Positions 17,127-25,379 of a stretch of 64,000 nucleotides of DNA are shown piece after piece. A model generated the notes under the pieces. That model was not told the DNA's origin. It ran no database searches and saw only the letters and a list, made by a program, of their open reading frames with translations. Location: the NCBI RefSeq assembly GCF_900101875.1, contig NZ_FNAI01000002.1:186001-250000 (forward strand), read 5' to 3'. Source of the stretch: Mucilaginibacter pineti. Its GTDB lineage: Bacteria; Bacteroidota; Bacteroidia; Sphingobacteriales; Sphingobacteriaceae. The position numbers and the translations under genes are program-made. How positions within the stretch are numbered: the stretch's first letter is position 1; each line of letters starts with the position of its first letter.

Positions 17127-18053
17127 TTAAGACTTATACAACGTTTTCGACATTTCCATTATTCCATCCTCATAACTGGTGGGTTTAAAGTTAAAGGCTT
17201 TTTCAAATTTGCTACTGTCGAAAATGTAGTCATGATCGTACTGGTAATACATCTCTACAGTGCCCATCACAACTTTTTGAAATAGACCGATGATCCATAG
17301 CATGAACTTTTTGATGCTCATGAATTTGGGTTCTACATTGTAAACTTTGGCGGCAATTGCTATAAACTGCTTGCCGGTAATGGCCGGTGGGGTGGGCAGG
17401 TGCCAGATCTGGTTACCGCTATCGGGAGTTTGACCTAACAGGAACATGGCCTTGCCTGCATCTTCAATAAAAATAAAATTGTGTTTTTTATTAGCATCAC
17501 CTATCCATTGGGCACTTTGTTTTTTGGCGTATTTGGATAGTACCATCATGTCAACAAAGCTGTTGGTGCTGTCTGTGCCGTAAAAGTCCGGGGCGCGGGC
17601 TATGGTGGCGTTAATGTTGCCTGCCTTTACTTCATCCATAAGCATATTGGCAATGCCCGCGCGCACTTTTCCTTTTTCGCTGCTTGGGTGGTAAGGGGTA
17701 TCCTCTGTCATGGCACCGTTAACCAGGCCATACATATAAATGTTATCAAAAAATATTAACCGCGCGCCTGTTGTTTTGGTAACGTTAATAACGTTTTGCA
17801 TAATAACGGGCCATTGTTTTCGCCATATGTCTGCATCATAAACCAAACCGGCAACAAGGTAAATGATTGTCGACCCTTTGGCTGCCGCAAGCACTTCATC
17901 ATAATTTAGCAGATCGGCCTTTTGCCAGCTTACGTTTTTACCGCTGATATTAACCGGCTTACGACTAACCAAACGTACTGTTTCATTGGCATTCATTAAT
18001 TGGCGGGTAAGGGCATTTGCCACCGGACCGCCGGCTCCTAATATTGTGTGCAT
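17127..18053 (-). CDS. NAD-dependent epimerase/dehydratase family protein
   Basis: The 308-residue protein has an N-terminal dinucleotide motif GAGGPVA (6-12) and the extended-SDR pattern (NVTKTTGARLIFFDNIYMYG in the middle, then a divergent C-terminal half). The Y of the active site falls in NIYMYG, but the usual YxxxK is not clean, so a reductase or a non-catalytic sugar/quinone binder are both possible. A strong Shine-Dalgarno AAAGGAG lies 8 nt before the start, unusual in this phylum. The minus strand shows TACCTTTG at 18083-18090. Confidence 0.85.
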   Translation of the reverse strand: MHTILGAGGPVANALTRQLMNANETVRLVSRKPVNISGKNVSWQKADLLNYDEVLAAAKGSTIIYLVAGLVYDADIWRKQWPVIMQNVINVTKTTGARLIFFDNIYMYGLVNGAMTEDTPYHPSSEKGKVRAGIANMLMDEVKAGNINATIARAPDFYGTDSTNSFVDMMVLSKYAKKQSAQWIGDANKKHNFIFIEDAGKAMFLLGQTPDSGNQIWHLPTPPAITGKQFIAIAAKVYNVEPKFMSIKKFMLWIIGLFQKVVMGTVEMYYQYDHDYIFDSSKFEKAFNFKPTSYEDGIMEMSKTLYKS

Positions 18054-18082
18054 GATATTTTCTCCTTTTGTTTTGTGTATAA

Positions 18083-18090
18083 CAAAGGTA
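18083..18090 (-). promoter_or_regulatory. Candidate -7 element of the epimerase-like gene
   Basis: The minus strand reads TACCTTTG, an exact TAnnTTTG. It lies 29 nt before the ATG at 18053, leaving a leader of about 24 nt that includes AAAGGAG. Confidence 0.5.
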
Positions 18091-18373
18091 GGAGCACTTT
18101 GAAAGCCAAAACGTTAACAAAAGATAAGAATTTACACGATTTAAGGATGAGAAAGGATGAGCAGGATTTTATGTGCAGATTTGGGATTTCGGGGATTCGA
18201 TCTGAGAATGATGAAAATGTGTCATTGCATCACACCCTGTCATCCTATGTTTGGATAACATATCGGTTAAAATTTTAGATTTTACCCATTAGAATTTCCC
18301 CCTTTAGAGTTTAGGATTTGGTCTTTAGAATTTCCCCTTTAGGATTTAGAATTTGATCTTTAGAATTTCAAAA
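18091..18373. other. Intergenic region, low-complexity TTTAGAATTT words
   Basis: The gap between the epimerase-like gene and the Crp-family gene has no credible frame. From 18275 it holds degenerate copies of TTTAGAATTTCCCC / TTTAGGATTTAGAATTT, a word family seen again before lspA (61620-61730). GTCATCCTATGTTTGGAT (18238-18256) is an inverted copy of a hairpin at 22133-22154. Confidence 0.5.
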
Positions 18374-18979
18374 CTATGCACTTATCTTCATGATCCTCCG
18401 CCTTATCCGCGATAGCGAAACGGGGGTGATGCCCAGGAAATTGGCAATGTAGTGTTGTGGGATGCGCTGTAATATTTCGCCGCCGGTTTCCAGGAGTTTG
18501 TTGTAACGTTCTTCGGGAGTTTGGGTTATAAAGGCGGTAACACGATCTTCATAGCAAATGAGGTAATGTTCGGCAATCAACCGGCCAAAGCGTTCCATTT
18601 TTGCACCGATAAGTTCATGGGCATATAGCTGCTGCATTACTTTGTAGCTGAGGGTAACCATTTGGGTATCCTCCAAAGCCTGTATATAATTGCCGCCCGG
18701 CGTACGGGTTAAAAAACTTTTGTAGGAACTTAACAGTTCGTTTTCAAAGCTGAAATAACCCGTGATTTCTTCTCCATCCTTAATGTGGAAGTAGCGTACC
18801 GCGCCTTTTACTACCAGACCAATGTGGCTGCAAATTTTACCGGGTTCGGCAAAGTTCTTTTTCTTTTTTAGTTGGCTAACCTCCAAATGAGGTGCCAGGG
18901 CCTGCCATTCCGTATCATTTATTGAAATATACGATTCAACATGGTTGCGGAATTTGCCCAGCGCTGTTAGCGGATCCAT
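18374..18979 (-). CDS. Crp/Fnr family transcriptional regulator
   Basis: The 201-residue protein has a cyclic-nucleotide-binding-like beta domain (about 25-125, with GKICSHIGLVVKGAVRYF) and a C-terminal helix-turn-helix (about 160-197, HYIANFLGITPVSLSRIRRR). It lacks the Fnr cysteine cluster, so the signal is unknown. Its first 13 nt overlap the end of the UbiA gene upstream, pointing to translational coupling. Such proteins are common one-component regulators in Bacteroidota; the target cannot be read from this context. Confidence 0.92.
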   Translation of the reverse strand: MDPLTALGKFRNHVESYISINDTEWQALAPHLEVSQLKKKKNFAEPGKICSHIGLVVKGAVRYFHIKDGEEITGYFSFENELLSSYKSFLTRTPGGNYIQALEDTQMVTLSYKVMQQLYAHELIGAKMERFGRLIAEHYLICYEDRVTAFITQTPEERYNKLLETGGEILQRIPQHYIANFLGITPVSLSRIRRRIMKISA

Positions 18980-19821
18980 ATTCTATCTAACAAAAACAAT
19001 ACGGCAAATACCACGCTGGCAATACCGTTGGTGGTCATAAAGGCAAAATTTACCCGGCTTAAATCGTTGGGTTTAACCAACAGGTGCTGGTAGGTAAGCA
19101 TAGCGCAAAAGAACACGATGCCTATATAATACAAGAAGCCAACGTGCGTAAAAAACACCGGCATCAAAATAAACAAGGCCGAAAGTACGTGTAAAAAGGT
19201 AGATAACCTTAACGCGTTCACTTTACCGAGGTAGGCCGGGATGGAATGCAGGTTTTGGCTGCGGTCGAAATCCTCATCCTGCAGGGCATAAATAATATCA
19301 AATCCGCTTACCCAGCAAAGTACTGACAAGGAGAAAAATACGGGTGTTAAAGCAAATTCGCCGGTAACCACGAGGTAAGCACCAATAGGAGCGAGCGACA
19401 AGCCCAGGCCCAATACCAAATGACAAAGCGCCGTAAAGCGTTTAGTAGCACTGTACCCCATTACCACAAACAAAGCAATTGGCGATAAATAAAAACACAG
19501 CGGATTAATGAACCAGGTTGCCGCTATAAATAACCCGCAGTTAACCAGCGTAAAAGTTAAAGCCGCCGGCGCGCTAATGCGACCAGCCGGGATATCGCGT
19601 TGTTTGGTACGCGGGTTTTGCGCGTCGATGTCCCTATCCAGATAGCGGTTAAATGCCATTGCCGAATTACGGGCGAAGATCATACACAACACCATCAGCA
19701 CCAGCTTTTGCCAGTTAAAGGTGTGCTGCGTAGTAGTTACCGCCAAAAAAAAGCCAATAAATGCAAACGGCATTGCAAATATGGTATGCGTAAAGGTTAC
19801 TAATGAAAGGTATTTTTTCAT
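18967..19821 (-). CDS. UbiA family prenyltransferase (4-hydroxybenzoate polyprenyltransferase-like)
   Basis: The 284-residue membrane protein has both aspartate motifs for binding prenyl diphosphate: N58-x3-D62-x3-D66 (NRYLDRDID) and D182-x3-D186 (DEDFD). About eight hydrophobic helices surround them. It moves a polyprenyl chain to an aromatic acceptor in the inner membrane. Bacteroidota make menaquinone rather than ubiquinone, so this is more likely a menaquinone-pathway (MqnP-like) or related enzyme than a true UbiA. ubiE/menG at 24648 would act later in the same pathway. The gene sits between a DUF559 gene (1 bp upstream) and the Crp-type regulator. Confidence 0.9.
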   Translation of the reverse strand: MKKYLSLVTFTHTIFAMPFAFIGFFLAVTTTQHTFNWQKLVLMVLCMIFARNSAMAFNRYLDRDIDAQNPRTKQRDIPAGRISAPAALTFTLVNCGLFIAATWFINPLCFYLSPIALFVVMGYSATKRFTALCHLVLGLGLSLAPIGAYLVVTGEFALTPVFFSLSVLCWVSGFDIIYALQDEDFDRSQNLHSIPAYLGKVNALRLSTFLHVLSALFILMPVFFTHVGFLYYIGIVFFCAMLTYQHLLVKPNDLSRVNFAFMTTNGIASVVFAVLFLLDRIWIR

Positions 19822-19822
19822 G

Positions 19823-20218
19823 TTATATGGTATGCTCCTGGTAAGAGGAGGTGTGTTCTGTTATATGTTGCTCAAGTGTTCTTAAAACGGTGGCAATATC
19901 TGTTTTTATTTCGTTTTCGCTAAAGCGGATCACCGTTAAACCATGTTCTGCGAGTTCTTTATCTCTTAGCTGATCTTTGTTAACAGCGTCTTCGTGATTA
20001 TGGTAATGCCCGTCAACTTCTATCACCAAATTTAGTTCGAAACAATAAAAATCTACTATATAATTTAATAACGGCTTTTGTCTGTGAAAATCATATCCGT
20101 GAAGCTGTTTACCTTTTAAAGTCTTCCACAATAATATCTCGCCAAATGTACTATCGTTCCTTAGCTTGCGGGCTAAATCTTTCAATTTTGGATTGTATGG
20201 GATGATTTTACGTGGCAT
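19823..20218 (-). CDS. DUF559 endonuclease-domain protein
   Basis: The 131-residue protein has the Vsr-like nuclease core: LRNDSTFGEILLWKTLKGKQ, then FHRQKPLLNYIVDFYCFELN, EVDGHYH, and VIRFSENEI. The D/E-x-K/Q-type residues fall in the YIVDFYC and LVIEVDG strands. Cellular role is unknown for the family; mismatch or damaged-DNA nicking is a guess from the fold. The gene ends 1 bp before ubiA, so they are probably cotranscribed. A broken relative lies at 9429-9625. Confidence 0.88.
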   Translation of the reverse strand: MPRKIIPYNPKLKDLARKLRNDSTFGEILLWKTLKGKQLHGYDFHRQKPLLNYIVDFYCFELNLVIEVDGHYHNHEDAVNKDQLRDKELAEHGLTVIRFSENEIKTDIATVLRTLEQHITEHTSSYQEHTI

Positions 20219-20265
20219 ATCATCTGCTTATTATATATTTCTTACTAACACAAAAGCCTTGGCCT

Positions 20266-20640
20266 CGTGCGATTCCCCTCTTGAGAGGGGTGTAAGGGGT
20301 GTGTCCTTTCGCGTGTATAACACACCCCTGCTATCGCTCTATCCCATCGCGCCCCCTCTCGAGAGGGGAATTAAAAAAGTGAAACCCGGCCCTGTGCGAT
20401 TCCCCTCTTGAGAGGGGTGGAGGGGTGTGTCCTTTCGCTCGCATAACACACCCCTGCTATCGCTCTATCCCATCGCGCCCCCTCTCGAGAGGGGAAGTTA
20501 AAAAAAGTGAAGCCTTGGCCTCGTGCGATTCCCCTCTTGAGAGGGGTGGAGGGGTGTGTCCTTTCGCTCGTTTAACACACCCCTGCTGTCGCGCTATTCC
20601 ATCGCACCCCCTCAAGAGGGGAATTAAAAAGCACCCTACT
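20266..20640. repeat. Three tandem ACACCCCT / CCCTCTTGAGAGGG elements
   Basis: Three head-to-tail copies (about 120 bp period) of GATTCCCCTCTTGAGAGGGG, GGGTGTGTCCTTTCGC, AACACACCCCTGC and CGCCCCCTCTC..GAGGGGAA fill the whole gap between the DUF559 gene and engB. Adjacent copies differ at few positions, so expansion looks recent. Frames running through it are repeat translations, not genes. Confidence 0.75.
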
Positions 20641-20641
20641 A

Positions 20642-21289
20642 TCAATCCTCCCCGCCATTCGCCCTTTCAAGTGGCGAGGTATACGGTGGGATCACAAAAT
20701 CCTTGTTTATATTATCTATAAAATCTAAAATCTCATCACGACCTAATTGCAGCTCTGATGATGTTATGAAATATTTTGGCGTTTCCTCGAAAGTTTCGAG
20801 CAGGGCCTTTTTGAATTTCGCGAGATTCTGGTCGGTTTTTACGCTTGATTGTTTGTCGGCTTTGGTGAATACCAATACAAAGGATAGCCCTTTTTCGCCC
20901 AGCCAGTTGCAAAATTCAACGTCTATCTTTTGCGGCTCCAGTCTGCTGTCTATCAGTACCATTACGCATTGCAGGCTTTCACGCTTATCCAGGTAGTTAT
21001 GGATAAACTTGTTCCAGTTGGCTTTATTGGCTTTGGATGCGCGGGCATAGCCGTAACCCGGTAAATCGACAATGTACCAGCTATCGTTAATAAAAAAATG
21101 GTTGATAAGCTGGGTTTTACCCGGGGTTTGCGATGTTTTTGCCAGCCCTTTTTTTGCCACCAGCATATTAATGAGTGACGATTTGCCCACGTTTGAGCGC
21201 CCTATGAAAGCGTACTCCGCCTTAATTGGGGGCGGTAATTTCGAGATCTGGGTATTGCTGCAAATAAATTCGGCCGTTTTAACGATCAT
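20642..21289 (-). CDS. engB: Ribosome biogenesis GTPase YihA/YsxC (EngB)
   Basis: From ATG 21289 (MIVKTAEFICSNTQ) the protein has 215 residues. The P-loop is GRSNVGKS (30-37), the G3 motif DLPGYG (75-80), and G4 is TKAD. It helps assemble the large ribosomal subunit. The frame extends 65 codons further upstream without family similarity, so I reject that start. TACCTTTG ends 4 nt before the ATG, so the message may be leaderless. The last dozen residues (SPLERANGGED) look like a translation of the adjacent repeat rather than family sequence. Confidence 0.93.
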   Translation of the reverse strand: MIVKTAEFICSNTQISKLPPPIKAEYAFIGRSNVGKSSLINMLVAKKGLAKTSQTPGKTQLINHFFINDSWYIVDLPGYGYARASKANKANWNKFIHNYLDKRESLQCVMVLIDSRLEPQKIDVEFCNWLGEKGLSFVLVFTKADKQSSVKTDQNLAKFKKALLETFEETPKYFITSSELQLGRDEILDFIDNINKDFVIPPYTSPLERANGGED

Positions 21290-21293
21290 GCTG

Positions 21294-21301
21294 CAAAGGT
21301 A
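21294..21301 (-). promoter_or_regulatory. Candidate -7 element of engB
   Basis: The minus strand reads TACCTTTG followed by CAGC and then ATG. An exact TAnnTTTG this close to the start codon would place transcription start at or next to the ATG. Confidence 0.45.
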
Positions 21302-21436
21302 ATTATTTTTAGTTGTGCATACAGGCATGTAAAACTCATTAGCTTTATGCTGCTGTTTTGTTTGTGCTTGTTTTACAATGGGTAAACAAATATTAATGCA
21401 ATTATACCTAAATTTGATGTTTAAACATGTAATATT

Positions 21437-21925
21437 ATGGAAGAATATAAAATCCCGGCTCAAACACGCATAGGTCATGTACATTTAAAGGTGAGCGACC
21501 TGCAAAAATCACTTGATTTTTATAGCGGTTTGCTGGGTTTCGAAAAAATGATGCTATACGGTGATCAGGCTGCATTTATATCGGCAGGTGGTTACCATCA
21601 CCATATAGGGTTAAATACCTGGCAAAGTAAAGGCGCATCGCCCGCGCCCGAGTATGCCCCCGGTTTATACCATACAGCTATATTATATCCCGAGCGTAAG
21701 GATCTTGCAGTTATCCTGCAGCGCCTTATCGATGCCAAATACCACATCACCGGCGCATCAGACCACGGCGTATCCGAAGCCATTTACCTTAACGACCCCG
21801 ATAATAACGGTGTTGAACTTTACTGGGACAGACCAGAAGACCAATGGCCCCGGGATGCCAATGGCCAGTTCACCATGTTTACCCGAAGGTTGGATATTGA
21901 AGGGTTGCTGGGGTTATTGAAATGA
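21437..21925 (+). CDS. VOC family protein (CatE-like glyoxalase/dioxygenase half)
   Basis: The 162-residue protein opens RIGHVHLKVSDLQKSLDFY, with the metal-site histidine in GHVH, and continues through the second betaalphabetabetabeta module to NGVELYWDRP with the C-terminal glutamate. It resembles the N-terminal half of CatE-type catechol 2,3-dioxygenases (about 280 residues) but ends after one VOC unit pair. Substrate unknown. It is divergent from engB. The start at ATG 21437 is the only one compatible with the VOC N-terminus. Confidence 0.85.
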   Translation: MEEYKIPAQTRIGHVHLKVSDLQKSLDFYSGLLGFEKMMLYGDQAAFISAGGYHHHIGLNTWQSKGASPAPEYAPGLYHTAILYPERKDLAVILQRLIDAKYHITGASDHGVSEAIYLNDPDNNGVELYWDRPEDQWPRDANGQFTMFTRRLDIEGLLGLLK

Positions 21926-22242
21926 TGGTTGGACGAAAAATCAAAGTGGGTGTCATCCTCAGCTCCGTCGAAGGATAGCGGGCAAAGGCCTCTTCGCGCG
22001 ACCCTTCGACAAGCTCAGGGTGACATAGCCCCCCTCTCTAAAAAAAACAAAACTCCGCAAGTTCAGGCGTGGACGCTTACTATTTTCTAATTCCGGCGTG
22101 GACGCCGGAACTTAAATTGGATATTATAGTTTTGTCATCCAAACATAGGATGACGTGGTGACTAAAAAGCCATTTGCTTTTACACAAACGGCTAAAATCC
22201 TGATAATCCTTTAATCCTAAAAATCAGGGTTCAGACAAAATG
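21926..22242. repeat. Intergenic region with three small palindromes
   Basis: There is no gene. At 21952-22026 lies an inverted element with ends TGTCATCCTCAGCT..GTCGAAGG and CCTTCGACAAGCTCAGGGTG; a relative is at 48188-48264. At 22090-22110 is the hairpin TTCCGGCGT-GG-ACGCCGGAA. At 22133-22154 is GTCATCC-AAACATA-GGATGAC, an inverted relative of 18238-18256. Confidence 0.55.
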
Positions 22243-22980
22243 CTATAGCTCCTTAATCCTGATATTCCTGAAGTAAGCCTTATGGCCGTGATCCTGCAGG
22301 GCAATGAGGCCGGTTTTAGCGTCGCCGTAATCGGGATAATCTTTCCATTTGCCGGTGGCTTTTTTCTGTTTCCAGTCGTCGGTCCAGGCTTCAAAGGCGA
22401 TGATCTTTGAGCCGTTTAGCCAATGCTCCACATGGCCGTCGTTAAAAACAATTTTGCTGGTGTTCCATTTGCCAACAGGCATGATCTTTTTAAGGGTGTT
22501 TGGCAGGTGCATGGCATAGTCGCAACCTGTTTTTTGCCATTCTTCCAGTTTATCGGGCCAGCCCAAATCGTCGATGATCTGGTATTCAGGGCCGGTTTCG
22601 TAGGTGGCGTGATATTTTGGGTCTTCTATTACGTGGTACATTACGCCGCTATTGCTGGCGCTGTCAATTTTCCATTCCCATTCCAGCTCAAAATTGGTGT
22701 ACGCCTTGTCGGTAACAATATCGCCGCCGGTATCGCCCTGGGCAGCGCCCAGGCACACCAATGAACCATCAACAATGGTCCAGTTTTTTACATCGCCTTT
22801 TTTGTTGAATCCATGCCAGCCCTTAAGACTTTTACCATCGAACAATTTAACCCAGCCGGCTTTTTTTGCCGCGTGTTTTTTTACAGGATGAATAGGTTTT
22901 ACCGGTATGGCTGCTGTTTGTACACAAACCAGCGCGGCTGCGGCCATTATCAGGCTTAATTTTTTAATTTGTTGTTTCAT
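22243..22980 (-). CDS. DUF1080 (3-keto-disaccharide hydrolase-like) secreted protein
   Basis: From ATG 22980 (MKQQIKKLSLIMAAAALVC) the protein has 245 residues: a signal peptide of about 23 residues and one DUF1080 domain (GWVKLFDGKSLKGWHGFNKKG ... GLIALQDHGHKAYFRNIRI in pieces). The family adopts a concanavalin-like fold; members hydrolyse 3-keto-glycosides. The Gfo/Idh oxidoreductase 84 bp upstream, on the same strand, could make the 3-keto substrate, so the two form a sugar-processing operon. A longer upstream start (18 extra residues) has no signal-peptide logic and is rejected. Confidence 0.9.
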   Translation of the reverse strand: MKQQIKKLSLIMAAAALVCVQTAAIPVKPIHPVKKHAAKKAGWVKLFDGKSLKGWHGFNKKGDVKNWTIVDGSLVCLGAAQGDTGGDIVTDKAYTNFELEWEWKIDSASNSGVMYHVIEDPKYHATYETGPEYQIIDDLGWPDKLEEWQKTGCDYAMHLPNTLKKIMPVGKWNTSKIVFNDGHVEHWLNGSKIIAFEAWTDDWKQKKATGKWKDYPDYGDAKTGLIALQDHGHKAYFRNIRIKEL

Positions 22981-22987
22981 GTTTTTT

Positions 22988-23040
22988 AGTTGATTGAGTG
23001 AATGGTTGATTAGGTGAGTGGTTGATAAACTCAATCAACT
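22988..23040. repeat. Inverted repeat inside the Gfo/Idh-DUF1080 operon
   Basis: AGTTGATTGAGT (22988-22999) and ACTCAATCAACT (23029-23040) are perfect 12 bp complements; GGTTGATTAGGTGAGTGG lies in the loop. The transcript could form a hairpin just upstream of the DUF1080 start. Related words (CTCAATCAACCGCTCAC) occur at 40806-40840 between two other genes, so this is a dispersed family. Confidence 0.55.
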
Positions 23041-23064
23041 ACTCACTAATCAACTTAATGAACC

Positions 23065-24435
23065 TTATTTTTTAACTACCTGCATTTTTTCGGGGTCCCA
23101 AAACATGGGGGCGTTGTTAAAATAGCTGTCGTTACAGAGCAGGGCCGGTGCGGCGGCGCGATAGCCGAAAACGGCATCTTCGGTAACTTTGCCTTTGCTG
23201 CGTATGGCCGTAAAAAAGTTGTTCATGTGGTCCCAGGGGCCGCCAAGGTAACCTTTATCAGCATCAAAGGTGATCTCCTCCGGCGGTAGCATTTTTTTAC
23301 GTTCGGCATAGCCGGTACCTGCTTTTTTCAGTTTATCTAAATAGAAAGGATCGTCGGAGGTGAGTATTTTGTTGCGTTTCAGGGTTACTTTATCCCAGGT
23401 GACATCCATTGATCCTTCGCTACCCACCAATTTAAGGTAGGTGGTGCCACTGGTGCCATCCACAAAATTGCACCGTAACGACAAGTTAAACGCCGGGTGC
23501 GCCTGTGATTTGGCATAATCAAAAGTGCCTAACAGCACATCAGGCACTTCGCGGCCATCATTCCAGAAACGTAAACCGCCGGACGCGTAAATTTTATTAG
23601 GTCCAACAGAATCTGTTATATAATGCAGACTCGAAAACAGGTGAACAAACAGGTCGCCGGCCATGCCTGTACCATAATCGGTATAGTTTCTCCAGCGGAA
23701 AAAGCGTTTCGAATCATAATCGCGTTTTTTGGTATTGCTTACATAGGTTTCCCAATCAACAGTTTGTGCCGATGCATCATCGGGGATAGGGTATTGCCAA
23801 ACCTCAACCGGTTCGCGGCGGGCCCAAAAGCCTTCGGCATAATTAAGCTCACCAATGGCACCACTCTTCAGCAGTTCATGCGCCTTCTCGTTCCCCAATG
23901 ACGATACACCCTGGCTGCCCACCTGGAAAATCATCCCGGTATCTTTTTGGGCTTTTATCACTGCCGGGCCTTCGGTTACGGCATGTACCATCGGTTTTTC
24001 GCAGTATACGTGCTTGCCGGCGTGCATGGCATCAACAGAAATTTGCTGGTGCCAGTGGTCGGGCGTGGCTATGATCACCGCATCCACATCCTTGCGGTTC
24101 AGGATCTCTTTATAAATTTTGGTAGTAAAAATATCGGCACCCCATTTGGTTTTGGCATCTTTAAGGCGGCCATCATACAAATCGCAAACGGCAACCAGCT
24201 TTACGCCCGGAATTTGCAGGGCTACAATGGTATCCTGTGTACCCATGCCTCCGGCGCCAATAAGGGCAATGTTTATCTGGTTGTTAAGTTCATAACCCAG
24301 CTGCCGTTTTAAAATGGCAAAGGGCTTTACCGTGTTTGTGGAGGCCAGCAGGCTTTGGCCAACGGCTACGGCAGCCGTGGTAGTGGTAAGTTTTTTGATA
24401 AAACTCCGTCGGGACGATTCTGGTGTTTCTTTCAT
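23065..24435 (-). CDS. Gfo/Idh/MocA family oxidoreductase with Tat signal
   Basis: The 456-residue protein starts with a twin-arginine signal (SRRSFIKKLTTTTAAVAVGQ), so it is exported folded with its cofactor. The Rossmann motif is GAGGMG (60-65), and EKP (146-148) in YCEKPM holds the catalytic-region lysine. The C-terminal GFO_IDH domain continues to the end. Exported members of this family in Bacteroidota oxidise or reduce sugars, including C3 oxidation of glycosides; the DUF1080 partner supports that. The exact substrate is not visible. Confidence 0.9.
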   Translation of the reverse strand: MKETPESSRRSFIKKLTTTTAAVAVGQSLLASTNTVKPFAILKRQLGYELNNQINIALIGAGGMGTQDTIVALQIPGVKLVAVCDLYDGRLKDAKTKWGADIFTTKIYKEILNRKDVDAVIIATPDHWHQQISVDAMHAGKHVYCEKPMVHAVTEGPAVIKAQKDTGMIFQVGSQGVSSLGNEKAHELLKSGAIGELNYAEGFWARREPVEVWQYPIPDDASAQTVDWETYVSNTKKRDYDSKRFFRWRNYTDYGTGMAGDLFVHLFSSLHYITDSVGPNKIYASGGLRFWNDGREVPDVLLGTFDYAKSQAHPAFNLSLRCNFVDGTSGTTYLKLVGSEGSMDVTWDKVTLKRNKILTSDDPFYLDKLKKAGTGYAERKKMLPPEEITFDADKGYLGGPWDHMNNFFTAIRSKGKVTEDAVFGYRAAAPALLCNDSYFNNAPMFWDPEKMQVVKK

Positions 24436-24625
24436 ACAGCAAGGACTTGAATGTTGGTTGTGATAAAATATTTAAGGAACAGGTAATCCCCAAAATCACC
24501 CTCGCTTTCCAATGGGGACGCACACGCACAAGTAATTGCGTTTTTAAAAGTAGCGAATAGCATTTACATTTTCACAACCTTGTCAACTTAATATTGCGGG
24601 ATAAACTCAATCAACATACAATCAC

Positions 24626-24633
24626 TATCTTTG
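24626..24633 (+). promoter_or_regulatory. Candidate -7 element of ubiE-porT
   Basis: TATCTTTG is an exact TAnnTTTG and ends 14 nt before ATG 24648. It also argues against the longer frame beginning at 24594, which would begin upstream of the promoter. Confidence 0.5.
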
Positions 24634-24647
24634 TCATCACTATAAAA

Positions 24648-25379
24648 ATGAGCAAAACCATAACACCCTACAACAACGAGCAGGCTACCAAAAAAGAACA
24701 GGTGGCAGATATGTTCAATAATATATCAAAAACCTATGATTTCCTTAACCACTTCATGTCCTTGGGTATTGATATCATCTGGCGTAAAAAGGCTATTAAC
24801 GAGCTTAAAAAGGATAAACCAAAACTTATACTTGATGTGGCCACTGGTACCGGCGATTTTGCTTTTGAAGCCCTCAAGATCCTTAACCCCGATAAAATAG
24901 TTGGGGTTGATATATCACGCGGGATGCTGGACATTGCCGATCAAAAGATATTAAAGCGCGGCCTGGGCGATAAGTTTTCTGTAAAACTTGGCGACTCGGA
25001 AAAACTGCCTTTTGGCGATGCCGAGTTTGATGCTGTAACCGTTGCCTATGGTGTACGCAACTTCGAGAACCTGGAGGTTGGTCTGGCCGATATTCAGCGG
25101 GTGCTGAAACCGGGCGGTAAGGCAGTAGTGCTGGAGTTTTCAAAACCGAGAGTATTCCCGGTTAAGCAGTTGTATAATTTTTATTTCAATTATATTACAC
25201 CGGGCATTGGCAAGCTTTTTAGCAAAGATGCAAGGGCATACAGCTATTTGCCCGAGTCGGTAGCGGCTTTCCCTGATGGGGAACGGTTTGTTGCCATGAT
25301 GGATAAAGTAGGCTTTAAAAATACCAAACAAAGGCCTTTGGCGTTTGGTATCTGTTCTATTTATACGGGTATTAAATGA
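24648..25379 (+). CDS. ubiE: Demethylmenaquinone methyltransferase UbiE/MenG
   Basis: From ATG 24648 (MSKTITPYNNEQATKKEQVA) the protein has 243 residues. The SAM-binding motif is ILDVATGTGDF (61-71), and ALTVAYGVRNFENL-like text (VTVAYGVRNF) is the family signature. It performs the last C-methylation of menaquinone in the membrane-facing cytosol. The stop overlaps the porT start by 4 nt (ATGA), so the two are translationally coupled; this pairing is common in Bacteroidota. Confidence 0.95.
   Translation: MSKTITPYNNEQATKKEQVADMFNNISKTYDFLNHFMSLGIDIIWRKKAINELKKDKPKLILDVATGTGDFAFEALKILNPDKIVGVDISRGMLDIADQKILKRGLGDKFSVKLGDSEKLPFGDAEFDAVTVAYGVRNFENLEVGLADIQRVLKPGGKAVVLEFSKPRVFPVKQLYNFYFNYITPGIGKLFSKDARAYSYLPESVAAFPDGERFVAMMDKVGFKNTKQRPLAFGICSIYTGIK

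Noticed and set aside
20425..20721. SPLERG-type open frames around 20.4-20.7 kb
   Set aside because: Translations of tandem palindromic repeats on both strands.
21290..21484. 65-codon upstream extension of EngB
   Set aside because: It overlaps the divergent VOC gene start and has no likeness to EngB; the promoter lies inside it.
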